A stretch of 64,000 nucleotides of DNA from Thiocapsa roseilacustris (GTDB taxonomy: Bacteria; Pseudomonadota; Gammaproteobacteria; Chromatiales; Chromatiaceae). The notes under the pieces are model-generated. The model was not told where the DNA came from, ran no database searches, and saw only the letters and a list, made by a program, of their open reading frames with translations. Where the stretch lies: contig NZ_JBBWVE010000013.1 of the NCBI RefSeq assembly GCF_041903755.1, forward strand, positions 62,001 to 126,000. The letters are read 5' to 3'. Within the stretch, counting starts at the first letter, position 1, and every line of letters begins with the position of its first letter. Below, one piece after another: positions 53,885 to 62,994 of the stretch. A program made the translations under genes and the position numbers.

Positions 53885-55408
53885 GTGTCCGACCGTCTGC
53901 GCATCACCTGGTACGGCGTCACCATCTTTCTCAGCTCGGCATTCCTTCTGGTCCTGGAGATCCTCGCGGGCCGCCTGATCGCGCCGTACGTCGGGGTGTC
54001 GCTCTACACCTGGACTGCCATCATCGGCGTCATCCTCGCCGGGTTGTCGCTCGGCAACTGGATCGGCGGGATCTGGGCCGATCGCGGCGGCAACGAGTTG
54101 GCAGCCGGCATCACGCTGGCGCTGGCCGGGCTCTTCAGCCTCGGTATCCTCTTTCTCTTGACACTGGTCGCGCCGCTGATCGAGGCGCGCGAGATGACCT
54201 TGCTGGGTGCGAGCTTCTTCTACGTCCTTGCGCTCTTCTTCATGCCCGCCCTGTTGCTCGGCGTGGTGACGCCGCTTCTGACGACGTTGGCATTGGGGCT
54301 GGATCGACGCACCGGCCATATCGTCGGGCGTATGCACGCCTTGGGGGCTCTGGGCAGCATCCTGGGCACCTTCGTCACGGGCTACGTGCTGATCCAGTAT
54401 CTGGGCACGCGCGGCATCATCATCGGTACCGCGCTCGGGCTCTTTATGCTCGCACTGCCGTTTTTCAAAGGGCGCTCGCGCGTGGCGCCCGTCGCCGCGC
54501 TTGCCGCGGCGGTCGGTCTGATCCTGGTGACGGATGCGCGCAACGGCTTCTCCAACCCCTGCGATCGCGAGAGCAACTATTTCTGCATCCGAGTCGTCGA
54601 CGACTCCGAGCGCGCGCCCTTCGGCGTCGCGCGCAGCCTGGTGCTGGACCATCTGGTCCACGGCACCAATCACGACAGCGAGCCCGGCATGCTGATCTCG
54701 CCTTACGTGCAGTTGATGGACGAGCTCGCACTCGAGCACTTCGGAGCAGACAAGGCCGAGACGCTACGCTGGTTCTTCGCGGGCGGCGGCGCCTACACCC
54801 TGCCCCGCTCGGTCCGCACCCGGACCCCGAACGCGACCGTCACCGTCGCCGAGCTGGACCCACTGGTTACGCGGACGGCCGAAGAGCGGCTGTTCCTCGA
54901 CACCGAGGGGATGCGGGTCGTCCACCAGGACGCACGGACCGTCCTCACCCGCGAGCCATCCGAGCGCTACGACGTGATCGTCTCCGATGCCTTCCACGAC
55001 ATCTCCATCCCCTACCACCTCGTGACCCGCGAATACGCGGAGCTTGCAAAATCACGCCTGACGCCGGACGGGATCTATCTGCTCAACGTCCTGGACGCCT
55101 TTCCGGATCCGCGCTTGGTCAAGAGCATGATGAAGACCTTGTCCGAGTCGTTCGAGCACGTCCACGTCTGGATGGACATGGTCCCGCCCGAGGCAGAGCG
55201 CATGACCTTCGTCATCTCCGCAAGCGATGCCCGGGAGCCGCCCGAGACGCTCGTCGCCCGACGCGGTTTCGATTATCGTTGGCTGCGTGCGACCGATCCC
55301 ATGATGCGAACGGGGACGGCCTTCGACGCGCTGCCGCTCTTGACCGACAACTATGTCCCCGTCGAGCGGTTGGTCTCGGAGTTCTATTTCGAGGACCTGG
55401 GGCGGTGA
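53885..55408 (+). CDS. Membrane protein with spermidine-synthase-like domain
   Basis: 507 residues. About seven membrane segments in the first 215 residues (ITWYGVTIFLSSAFLLVLE onward), then a soluble methyltransferase-fold domain related to spermidine synthase (WFFAGGGAYTLPR, TVAELDPLVTRTAEERL, DVIVSDAFHD). Polyamine substrate residues cannot be verified by eye, so the reaction is open; such fused proteins are widespread and mostly uncharacterised. The GTG at 53885 has GGAG six bases upstream and is preferred over a TTG at 53852. Confidence 0.85.
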   Translation: MSDRLRITWYGVTIFLSSAFLLVLEILAGRLIAPYVGVSLYTWTAIIGVILAGLSLGNWIGGIWADRGGNELAAGITLALAGLFSLGILFLLTLVAPLIEAREMTLLGASFFYVLALFFMPALLLGVVTPLLTTLALGLDRRTGHIVGRMHALGALGSILGTFVTGYVLIQYLGTRGIIIGTALGLFMLALPFFKGRSRVAPVAALAAAVGLILVTDARNGFSNPCDRESNYFCIRVVDDSERAPFGVARSLVLDHLVHGTNHDSEPGMLISPYVQLMDELALEHFGADKAETLRWFFAGGGAYTLPRSVRTRTPNATVTVAELDPLVTRTAEERLFLDTEGMRVVHQDARTVLTREPSERYDVIVSDAFHDISIPYHLVTREYAELAKSRLTPDGIYLLNVLDAFPDPRLVKSMMKTLSESFEHVHVWMDMVPPEAERMTFVISASDAREPPETLVARRGFDYRWLRATDPMMRTGTAFDALPLLTDNYVPVERLVSEFYFEDLGR

Positions 55409-55580
55409 ACAACAACAGGTCTCCGGCGTCGAATCAAAAGGGTTTGACGGCCTTGACGATCGCGTTCGTCCGAGGGTTCACCCGCCGGATGATGGCCGCT
55501 ACGGCCCCTGGGGCCGTTCAACTGCCGGATCTACGTTAAACTAGAGCGCATCTCCGGACGGAGCGCGACGGGAGGGACAC

Positions 55581-56087
55581 ATGGCCCTGGCACGGGAAGA
55601 CATCGAGTTCATCAAGGCCCATCTGGGCGAATGGCTGGCGGAGCAGTCCTTCGCCAAGCCGCCGGCTGTCTACGAGATCGAGCTGCGCGAGCGCATGGTC
55701 CGGGTGGAGGAGGAGCTCAGACACCAGCGCGAGCTCATCCAGACCATCCTGGTGCAGATGGACAAACGCTTCGACGCAGTGGAGAAGCGTTTCGAGCAGA
55801 TGCAGCTGAATATGGACAAGCGCTTCGATGCCGTTGATAAGCGCTTCGAGCAAATACAGCTGAACATGGACCAGCGCTTCGATGCCGTCGAGAAACGCTT
55901 CGAAGCCACGGACAAACGCTTCGAATCCATGGATAAACGCTTCGAATCCATGGATAAACGCTTCGAATCCATGGATAAACGCTTCGAAGAGCTGACGCGG
56001 CGGCTCGACCGCTTCATGTTCTGGTCTCTCGGTCTGACGATCAGCGTCGGAGCACTTGTGGTGGCCGCCATTCGGCTGTGGCCTTGA
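55581..56087 (+). CDS. Heptad-repeat coiled-coil protein with C-terminal membrane anchor
   Basis: 168 residues. After a short N-terminal region, residues about 55-140 consist of seven-residue repeats of the type MDKRFDAVEKRFEQ and MDKRFES, an ideal long coiled coil. A membrane helix follows at the C-terminus (LGLTISVGALVVAAIRLW, about 148-165). It is probably tail-anchored with the coil in the cytoplasm. The closest known style is the DUF1640-like or Bdr-like coiled-coil proteins; function unknown. A GGGAGGG stretch precedes the ATG. Three exact 21-bp DNA repeats encode part of the coil. Confidence 0.8.
   Translation: MALAREDIEFIKAHLGEWLAEQSFAKPPAVYEIELRERMVRVEEELRHQRELIQTILVQMDKRFDAVEKRFEQMQLNMDKRFDAVDKRFEQIQLNMDQRFDAVEKRFEATDKRFESMDKRFESMDKRFESMDKRFEELTRRLDRFMFWSLGLTISVGALVVAAIRLWP
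55920..55982 (+). repeat. Three exact 21-bp in-frame tandem repeats
   Basis: The 21-bp unit begins TTCGAATCCATGG and is present three times without mismatch (55920-55940, 55941-55961, 55962-55982), coding one heptad each. Confidence 0.95.
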
Positions 56088-56138
56088 GGCACGCTGACGC
56101 GCGGGGGCGGGGCCGGCGCCAACTGTCGAACCCCGACC

Positions 56139-57455
56139 TTAGCCGGACAAGGTCTCCATCCGAATCCGCGTCACCTCGCCCCGCACCGAATCCAACGCCT
56201 CGATCCGGGCGATCGCCTCGTTCATCTGACGCTCGATCACACGATGGGTGAGCATGACCAGCGGCACATGGGTCTGCCCCTCTTCCGGCTCCTTCTGCTT
56301 GATCGCCTCTATGCTGATACCCTGCTCGCCGAGGATGCTCGCGATGCGCGCCATCACCCCGGGCTGGTCGAGGGCGGCGAGACGCAGATAATAGGCGGTC
56401 TGCACCGCCTCCATCGGCATCACCGGGGTGTCGGCCAACTCGTCGGGTTGGAAGGCGAGATGCGGCACCCGATTGTTGGGATCCGTCGTCAGGGCGCGTA
56501 CCACATCCACCAGGTCTGCGACCACCGCCGAGGCCGTCGGAAGCGCACCCGCACCGGCGCCGTAGTAGAGCGTCGGTCCAACCGCATCGCCTTTAACCAG
56601 AACGGCGTTCATCACGCCGTCGACGTTCGCAATGAGACGGCGCTCGGGGATCAGCGTCGGGTGCACCCGCAGCTCGATCCCGTCCTCGCTGCGACGCGTG
56701 ATTCCGAGGTGTTTGATGCGATAGCCCAGCTCGGCGGCATAGGCGACGTCCAGTGCGCCGACCTTCGAGATGCCCTCGGTGAAGCACCGCTCGAACTGGA
56801 GCGGAACACCAAAGGCCAGCGAGCTGAGAATCGTCAGCTTATGCGCGGCATCGATGCCTTCCACGTCGAAGGTCGGGTCGGCCTCCGCGTAGCCCAGCGC
56901 CTGGGCCTCGGCGAGGACATCGGCGAAGTCGCGACCCTTGTCGCGCATCTCGGTCAGGATGAAGTTGCCGGTGCCATTGATGATGCCCGCGATCCACTCG
57001 ATGTGGTTGGCCGCCAAGCCTTCACGCAGGGCCTTGATGATGGGAATGCCGCCGGCGACCGCCGCCTCGAAGCCCACCATAACGCCGCGCTCGCGCGCTG
57101 CGGCGAAGATCTCGTTGCCGTGCCGCGCGATCAACGCCTTGTTGGCCGTGACCACGTGCTTGCCGTTCTCGATCGCCCTGAGCACCAGCTCGAGCGCAGG
57201 CGAGTACCCGCCGATCAGCTCGACGACGATCCGGACCTCGGGATCCTCGACCACGGCGAAGGCGTCCGAGCCGATCCGCCCGATCGCCTCCAGACCCTGA
57301 ATGCGCTCCGGATCATAGTCCCGCGCCGCCGCGTGCGAAATTTCGATCCCGCGGCCGGCGCGGCGCGCGATCTCCGCCGCATTGCGCGACAAGACCGTCA
57401 CGGTGCCGCCGCCGACCGTCCCCAAGCCCAAAAGTCCGACCTTCACCGGTTCCAT
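56139..57455 (-). CDS. hom: Homoserine dehydrogenase
   Basis: 438 residues. Reduces aspartate semialdehyde to homoserine for threonine and methionine synthesis. The N-terminal GLLGLGTVGGGTV, VTANKALIARHG and GIINGTGNFIL motifs and a C-terminal ACT domain (VMARIASILGEQGISIEAI) for threonine feedback are present. It lies 72 bp after alaC on the same strand, a common proteobacterial pairing. Confidence 0.96.
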   Translation of the reverse strand: MEPVKVGLLGLGTVGGGTVTVLSRNAAEIARRAGRGIEISHAAARDYDPERIQGLEAIGRIGSDAFAVVEDPEVRIVVELIGGYSPALELVLRAIENGKHVVTANKALIARHGNEIFAAARERGVMVGFEAAVAGGIPIIKALREGLAANHIEWIAGIINGTGNFILTEMRDKGRDFADVLAEAQALGYAEADPTFDVEGIDAAHKLTILSSLAFGVPLQFERCFTEGISKVGALDVAYAAELGYRIKHLGITRRSEDGIELRVHPTLIPERRLIANVDGVMNAVLVKGDAVGPTLYYGAGAGALPTASAVVADLVDVVRALTTDPNNRVPHLAFQPDELADTPVMPMEAVQTAYYLRLAALDQPGVMARIASILGEQGISIEAIKQKEPEEGQTHVPLVMLTHRVIERQMNEAIARIEALDSVRGEVTRIRMETLSG

Positions 57456-57527
57456 TCATGCACCCCTTGTTCGCAAATCGGTGTTCGCAAATCGGTTCGC
57501 CGACGCGTACGTCACCTGCTCTAAAGC

Positions 57528-58730
57528 TCAACTCCCGGCGCGCGACTCGCGGCGGAACATCTCTTTGATTCCGCGGATCGCCTGGCGGGTACGATGCTCG
57601 TTCTCGATCAGCCCGAAACGCACGTGGCCGTCACCGTACTCGCCGAAGCCGATGCCGGGCGAGACCGCGACCTTGGCCTCCTGCAGGAGCTTCTTGGAAA
57701 ACTCAAGCGAGCCGAGTAATCGATAGGGCTCGGGAATCGGCGCCCAGACAAACATCGTCGCCTTAGGCGGCTCGATCGGCCAGCCCGCGGCGTTCAGCCC
57801 GCTGCACAGAACATCGCGCCGGCTCTCGTAGGTGTCGCTGATCTCGCGCACGCAATCCTGCGGCCCCTCCAGCGCGGCGATGGCCGCAACCTGGATCGGC
57901 GTGAAGGTCCCATAGTCGAGATAGGACTTGATCCGCGCAAGGGCGGCGACCAGGGTACGGTTGCCGCACATGAAGCCGACACGCCAACCCGGCATGTTGT
58001 AGCTCTTGGACATCGAGAAGAACTCGACGGCGATATCCTTCGCTCCGGGGATCTGCAGGATCGAGGGGGCTCGATAGCCGTCGAAGACGATGTCGGCGTA
58101 GGCGATGTCGTGAACCACCCAGATCCCGTGCTCGGAGGCGATATCGATGACCTTCTGGAAGAAATCCAGCTCCACGCATTGCGTGGTCGGATTACCCGGA
58201 AAATTCAGCACCAGCATCTTGGGCTTCGGCCAGGAGTCCTGGATGGCGCGCTGCAACTCCTCGAAGAAGTCCACGTCCGGGGTGAGACGCACATGGCGCA
58301 CGTCCGCACCGGCGATGATGAATCCATAGGGATGGATCGGATAGGCCGGATTCGGCACCAAAACCGAATCCCCGGCCCCCATGGTGGCGAGCGCCAGATG
58401 GGCGAGCCCTTCCTTCGAGCCGATGGTGACGATCGCCTCGCTGTCCGGATCCAGATGGACATCGAAGCGATCGCGATACCAATGGCAGATGGCGCGGCGC
58501 AGTCGTGGGATCCCGCGCGAGACCGAATAGCGATGCGTGTCTTTGCGGACCGACGCCTCGACCAGTTTGTCGACGATGTGCTGCGGGGTCGGCTGGTCGG
58601 GATTCCCCATCCCGAAGTCGATGATGTCCTCGCCCCGTGCACGCGCCTCTGCCTTCAACTCGTTGACGATGTTGAAGACATAGGGCGGCAACCGCTTGAT
58701 GCGGTGAAAATCGGGCTCGGGGGCAACCAC
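57528..58730 (-). CDS. alaC: Alanine transaminase AlaC
   Basis: 400 residues. PLP aminotransferase making alanine from pyruvate and glutamate. The start (FHRIKRLPPYVFNIVNELK) and the whole sequence follow E. coli AlaC closely, including DIIDFGMGNPD, SRGIPRLRRAI and the PLP lysine in FFSMSKSYNMPGWRVGF. The start is GTG at 58730 with AGAGG upstream. Often mis-annotated as aspartate or LL-diaminopimelate aminotransferase. Confidence 0.92.
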   Translation of the reverse strand: MVAPEPDFHRIKRLPPYVFNIVNELKAEARARGEDIIDFGMGNPDQPTPQHIVDKLVEASVRKDTHRYSVSRGIPRLRRAICHWYRDRFDVHLDPDSEAIVTIGSKEGLAHLALATMGAGDSVLVPNPAYPIHPYGFIIAGADVRHVRLTPDVDFFEELQRAIQDSWPKPKMLVLNFPGNPTTQCVELDFFQKVIDIASEHGIWVVHDIAYADIVFDGYRAPSILQIPGAKDIAVEFFSMSKSYNMPGWRVGFMCGNRTLVAALARIKSYLDYGTFTPIQVAAIAALEGPQDCVREISDTYESRRDVLCSGLNAAGWPIEPPKATMFVWAPIPEPYRLLGSLEFSKKLLQEAKVAVSPGIGFGEYGDGHVRFGLIENEHRTRQAIRGIKEMFRRESRAGS

Positions 58731-58807
58731 TGGACAACCTCTTGACGCTGGGAGTGGGGAAAACGCTGAAGTCTACAGTCCCGACCGCCAGATTCAAAGC
58801 CGCCGAA

Positions 58808-59428
58808 TCAGTACTTCACCGAGCACCCGTAGGGCCGAGTGACCGGGGTGGCGACCGGGTTGCCGGCAGCCAGATCGGCCATGGCGAGACGCACGTAGTT
58901 CCTTGCACCTTCGATGTCGGCCTGATCGGTCGTCGGTTTATCGTCGATGCCGCCCATGAAGACCAGAATACCTTCGGGATCGATGACGTACATGTGCGGC
59001 GTGGTCTTGGCATCGTAAGCGCGGCCCATGGCCCCGGAGGTATCGAGCAGGACCGCGGTCGGTGCCGCGCCTCGGTCATCCGTGAGGTCATCGGCCTTCG
59101 CCGCACTCACATGCCCCTGCTTGCCGGAAGCCGAGGAGATGACCGAAAGCCACACATAACCCGCATCGGTCGCCTCCTTCTGCAGGGCCTGCATGTTGCC
59201 CGAGGCATAGTGTTTGACCACGTACGGGCAATCGTGATTCGTCCATTCCAGGACGACCTTCTTGCCCGCGAGACCACCGAGGCCCCAGGTCTCGCCGGCG
59301 CTGTCCACGACGCTGAAATCCGGAGCCGGAGCGCCAACCTTGGGGGCCGCGACGGCGACGCCGAAGCCCAACGTCGCCGCCAAGGCGACAGCGCCTAAGA
59401 CAAGCGTCTTCTGTAAAGTCTGCTTCAT
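58808..59428 (-). CDS. Exported thioredoxin-fold (redoxin) protein
   Basis: 206 residues. Signal peptide (about residues 1-27, ending AVAAP), then an AhpC/TSA-like redoxin domain (VGAPAPDFSVVDSAG). The active-site position reads WTNHDCPYVVKHY, with a single Cys rather than CxxC, and a second cysteine lies near the C-terminus (RPYGCSVKY). It may act as a periplasmic thiol peroxidase or reductase; a dsbD-type gene lies next on the same strand across repeat R11. Confidence 0.85.
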   Translation of the reverse strand: MKQTLQKTLVLGAVALAATLGFGVAVAAPKVGAPAPDFSVVDSAGETWGLGGLAGKKVVLEWTNHDCPYVVKHYASGNMQALQKEATDAGYVWLSVISSASGKQGHVSAAKADDLTDDRGAAPTAVLLDTSGAMGRAYDAKTTPHMYVIDPEGILVFMGGIDDKPTTDQADIEGARNYVRLAMADLAAGNPVATPVTRPYGCSVKY

Positions 59429-59472
59429 GGTCTTCTCCTTCTCTCTGGTGGGTGATCAGTCATCAGGATGCT

Positions 59473-59664
59473 TAAACCGCGCCCAGTGCGATATGCGATG
59501 TTTTTGAATGGGATCGGCCCCGGCGGATTTCACGACCGCTGGAGCCGGCGCGGTTTAAGAGATTAAAAAATATATTATTTTAAATCGCGTCCCCGCTAGG
59601 GGCAGCGGATGCAACAAACGTCGAGCTCACTCGAAAGTGAGCATCTCGCTTTGGACGCGGTTTA
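59473..59664 (+). repeat. Family A bimodular palindromic element, copy R11
   Basis: It lies between the redoxin start (59428) and the dsbD stop (59697), and is not joined to a stop codon. Module A, AT core (AGATTAAAAAATATATTA), module B with an inner hairpin around CTCACTCGAAAGTGAG. Confidence 0.92.
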
Positions 59665-59696
59665 GGACCACCGAGACGCGACTTCTTGAGCTCGAC

Positions 59697-61877
59697 TCAT
59701 CCATCGCGCCCCGACGAACCCGGTGCCGATGTGCGGATTGCGCGCAGCACCATGTCATCGGTCAGGATCTGCGGCAGAACCTGCGGATCCCCGTCCGCCG
59801 GATAGTAGACATAGAGCGGGACGCCGTTGCGCCCGTGATCGGCGAGATAGGCGGTGATTGCAGGGTCTCGGTTGGTCCAATCGCCCTTGAGATACAGCAC
59901 GCCGGCATCCGAGAAGCTCCGCGCGACGTCCGACGCGCTCAAGGCGACGCGCTCGTTCACCAGACAGGTGATGCACCACGCGGCCGTCATGTTGACGAAG
60001 ACAGGTCGGCGCTCATTGCGCGCCGCGGCGAGACGCTCCGGCGAATAGGGTTCGCTCGCGAGTCCGCTCGCGGACACCGCGCCCTCGGACAGCGTCGGCG
60101 CCGCCAGCCGATCGGTCGCGACCCCGAGATACAGGGCGCCGATCAGTGCCGCCGAGGTCGCGGCGAGACCCCAGCGCCGTCGCATCGAAGGCAGCCCGCG
60201 CGTGTGCTCGCGCACCCAGAGTCCGAAGGCCAACAAGACCAGACCGCCGAGCACCAGCGCGACCCCCGCCGATCCGGTCTGCACGCTCAGGACCCAGACC
60301 AACCAGGCCGCAGCCGCAAACATCGGGAAGGCGAGCGCTTGCTTGAGGGTTTCCATCCAGGCCCCCGGCTTCGGCAGCAGACGGGCCAACCGCGGCAGGA
60401 GAGACAACGCAAAAAACGGCAGCGCCAAGCCGAATCCCAGGGTCAGCATGATCGCCAACGCCAGCGGCCAGCTCAGGGTGACGGCGTAGCCCAAGGCGGC
60501 GCCCATCAAGGGCGCGGTGCAGGGTGCGGCGACCAAGGCCGCGAGGGCGCCGGTTCCGAAGGCACCCGCGGTACCCGATCCCGTTCGGGCACCACCCAGG
60601 CTCATCAGCCGAGCGCCGAGGGTGACCGCACCCGCGAGACTCAGACCGATCACGAAAAAGACGTAGGCCATGAAGGCGACGAAGGGCGGGTACTGGAGCT
60701 GAAAACCCCAACCGACGGCCGCACCGCCGGCGCGCAGGGCCAACAAGAGCACCGCAAGCCCGGCAAAAAACAGCAGCACCCCCGCCGTGTAGGCGACCCC
60801 GTGGAGGACACGCTCGCGCGCCGCCTCCGGGCCTTGCCCGGATAATCCATTGATCAGACTCAACGCCTTCATCGCCAGGATCGGGAAGACGCACGGCATC
60901 AGGTTCAGGATCAGCCCGCCGAGCAGGGCGAAGATGAAGGCGACCGGCAATCCGATGGGGCGATCCGGAGCGATGGCGTTGGGGAGCGGCCCGCGCACGG
61001 CTGCGAGCTCATAGGAACGCACCTCTCCGAGCGCGTCCGCGACCACCAGCAGCCCTTCCGGCGCAGCTTGATCCGCCAACGCACCGGGCGACAAATCGAT
61101 CCGCAGTTGGCCGTCGACCAATCGCCAAGGCTGCTCCGCCGCGTGCTCGATCAGACCCCATTCGCCAGCGAAAAACCAGGCCCCGTCGATCTCCTCCGAC
61201 AACCCATCCGCGGGGATGACGAGACCGAGCCCCACGCTTGCGGCGCCGAGCACGGCGCCCTCGATCCGCCCGTCCGGCAGTCCCGCGCGGGCGGCGGCAA
61301 AGATTTCCGCTGGTGCCGGATCGATCGGAACCGGTCCGACAGCACCTCCGGTCGGGAGCGTCAGATCGAAGCGCCCCGATTCCGGGACACAATGCTCCTC
61401 GCACACCAGCCAGTCGACATCCGCGCGGATCCGCACGGGCTCGCCCACCGGCCACTCTGCCGGAACCGAGAGGGCAATCAAATGAACGGCCCGCTCGGAG
61501 TATCCGTAATTGGCCAACGGACCGACCGGGATCACCTCGGGTCTCGGCCAGCGCAGAGGACCGGCCTCCACACCATCCGGCAGGGTCCAGTCGATACGCG
61601 GCGGATCGCCCGAGTCGCCCGGATTGCGCCAGTAGGTGTGCCAGCCCGTTCGGATCTCGAACACCAGTGCCAGATCGACCGTCTCGCCCGGTGTAATCTC
61701 GCCCCGCTCCGCGACCAAGCGGGCCGTCACGTTATCGGTCGTGACCGGGTTGGCCGGGATCGAGCCCGGCCAGACCAGCGCCACAACGAGAAGGGCAAGG
61801 CCCGTTTGCAAGAGCCGGCGAAACGCCGATTGGCGCCTGAGGTTGCTCGAGGATGGCTCGGCGGACGTTCCCGTCAT
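59697..61877 (-). CDS. dsbD: Thiol:disulfide interchange protein DsbD (ScsB-like)
   Basis: 726 residues. Carries electrons from cytoplasmic thioredoxin to periplasmic proteins. A signal anchor (about residues 18-36) leads to an N-terminal periplasmic domain with a Cys pair (VCEEHCVPESG), then a membrane domain of about eight helices with LNLMPCVFPILAMK and APCTAPLMGAALG, and a C-terminal thioredoxin-like domain with AAWCITCLVNE. The start overlaps the upstream gene's stop as ATGA, which fixes the ATG at 61877. The long N-terminal domain is like ScsB rather than E. coli DsbD. Confidence 0.9.
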   Translation of the reverse strand: MTGTSAEPSSSNLRRQSAFRRLLQTGLALLVVALVWPGSIPANPVTTDNVTARLVAERGEITPGETVDLALVFEIRTGWHTYWRNPGDSGDPPRIDWTLPDGVEAGPLRWPRPEVIPVGPLANYGYSERAVHLIALSVPAEWPVGEPVRIRADVDWLVCEEHCVPESGRFDLTLPTGGAVGPVPIDPAPAEIFAAARAGLPDGRIEGAVLGAASVGLGLVIPADGLSEEIDGAWFFAGEWGLIEHAAEQPWRLVDGQLRIDLSPGALADQAAPEGLLVVADALGEVRSYELAAVRGPLPNAIAPDRPIGLPVAFIFALLGGLILNLMPCVFPILAMKALSLINGLSGQGPEAARERVLHGVAYTAGVLLFFAGLAVLLLALRAGGAAVGWGFQLQYPPFVAFMAYVFFVIGLSLAGAVTLGARLMSLGGARTGSGTAGAFGTGALAALVAAPCTAPLMGAALGYAVTLSWPLALAIMLTLGFGLALPFFALSLLPRLARLLPKPGAWMETLKQALAFPMFAAAAWLVWVLSVQTGSAGVALVLGGLVLLAFGLWVREHTRGLPSMRRRWGLAATSAALIGALYLGVATDRLAAPTLSEGAVSASGLASEPYSPERLAAARNERRPVFVNMTAAWCITCLVNERVALSASDVARSFSDAGVLYLKGDWTNRDPAITAYLADHGRNGVPLYVYYPADGDPQVLPQILTDDMVLRAIRTSAPGSSGRDG

Positions 61878-62287
61878 CCCCGGCGCCGCCCCGCTCGCCG
61901 CTCCAGTTTGAACGCTGTCATATCCTCGGTCAGCGCCGCGTAAGGGATGCGATCGGCCCCGCCGAAGTGCGTGCACGCGCGTGTCAACAGGTCGCCGACA
62001 TCGGCCACGCGCCCGTCCGCGTCGGGCTCTCCGAGAAGACGCTGCACACCGAGGAGACCGCCGGACTGGATCTTGACCAGCAAGCTGTGGGGCATCTGCG
62101 CCGGATCGTCCTCGATGCTCGAGACGGCGAGCGCGGACGCCTTGAGGCCGGCGAAGACCTGCTCGCAGCGGGCATGCTCGACATCGGACTGGCAGTCGAA
62201 CTCCGAGCCCCCTCGGCGGACGACCTCGCGAGCATGCCGGCAGGCCGCCGTGGTCTTGAGCATCGGAGCAGCAAAGGGGCATTTCAT
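61874..62287 (-). CDS. Cysteine-rich hypothetical protein coupled to dsbD
   Basis: 137 residues, no signal peptide. Four N-terminal cysteines at residues 3, 16, 32 and 41 (MKCPF, ACRHAREV, FDCQ, ARCEQ) could bind a metal or Fe-S cluster; the remaining part (MPHSLLVKIQSGGLLGVQRLL) looks conserved. I do not recognise a named family. It overlaps the MOSC gene (ATGA) and dsbD (ATGA), so the three are one translation-coupled operon, which suggests a role in thiol or sulfur chemistry. Confidence 0.78.
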   Translation of the reverse strand: MKCPFAAPMLKTTAACRHAREVVRRGGSEFDCQSDVEHARCEQVFAGLKASALAVSSIEDDPAQMPHSLLVKIQSGGLLGVQRLLGEPDADGRVADVGDLLTRACTHFGGADRIPYAALTEDMTAFKLERRAGRRRG

Positions 62288-62796
62288 CGCGAAAACGTCT
62301 CCTCTCGATCGAGCTCGCCAGGCAGCGGCACGACAGCGTCGCCGAGCCGGATCATCCCGCCCGTGACGACCCGCGCGTTCAATCCGGCGTGACCACGCAT
62401 GGCGTTGTAGCCGCCGGGACCCAATACTTCCTCCATGCGCGAGCATGGCGGGCAAGGACCCGTTCCTTCTAGAACCGCCGTACCTATGCGAAACCGTTGT
62501 CCTTTCAGCGCCAGGAGGTTGACACCGGAGACGACCAAATTACGCCGGATGAGTGCGGGATCGACTGGATCGCGACGCAAGAAGGCGCCCAAGACCGCGA
62601 GGTGCTCGGCCTGCACGAGGGTCACACCGCGCGAACCCGATCGCCCCGCGTAATGATCGCCTTCGAGGCCATGCCCGGCCAATGCCGTCACTGCTGTACA
62701 TTGGATCACATCCGCCCGGCGCGCCGGCCGTCGGCCGATCCACACCACCTCGCCCGGATGCGGAAATCGAGCAAGCAGATCCGAAATAGAGTCCAT
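62284..62796 (-). CDS. MOSC-domain protein
   Basis: 170 residues. The MOSC fold is found in molybdenum cofactor sulfurases and related sulfur carriers; the conserved GDHYAGRSGSRGVTLVQ region and a late cysteine segment (TGPCPPCSRMEE) are present. I chose the ATG at 62796, which gives a normal single-domain length; upstream in-frame sequence is not protein-like. It is the first gene of the MOSC/cysteine protein/dsbD operon and divergent from the lipoprotein gene. Confidence 0.87.
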   Translation of the reverse strand: MDSISDLLARFPHPGEVVWIGRRPARRADVIQCTAVTALAGHGLEGDHYAGRSGSRGVTLVQAEHLAVLGAFLRRDPVDPALIRRNLVVSGVNLLALKGQRFRIGTAVLEGTGPCPPCSRMEEVLGPGGYNAMRGHAGLNARVVTGGMIRLGDAVVPLPGELDREETFSR

Positions 62797-62994
62797 GCGA
62801 AGCGCCCGCGGCTTGAAACTCGACGTCAGCAGGAGATCGGGGCGGTGACGATCATGACAAGACGTTCGGCTCGCCCGCGGGATCCATTCGGCCTCGGTGC
62901 CGTCCAACCGCGGACAGCAGCCGCGCCGGCTGATAAGGTTCACGTCAGCACTGTCATTCAGACCAAGATCAACTTCAATCAGACGACACTCGCC

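Noticed and set aside
62497..62994. N-terminal extension of the DUF6279 lipoprotein
   Set aside because: It runs antisense through the MOSC gene; the lipoprotein signal peptide starts at 62995.
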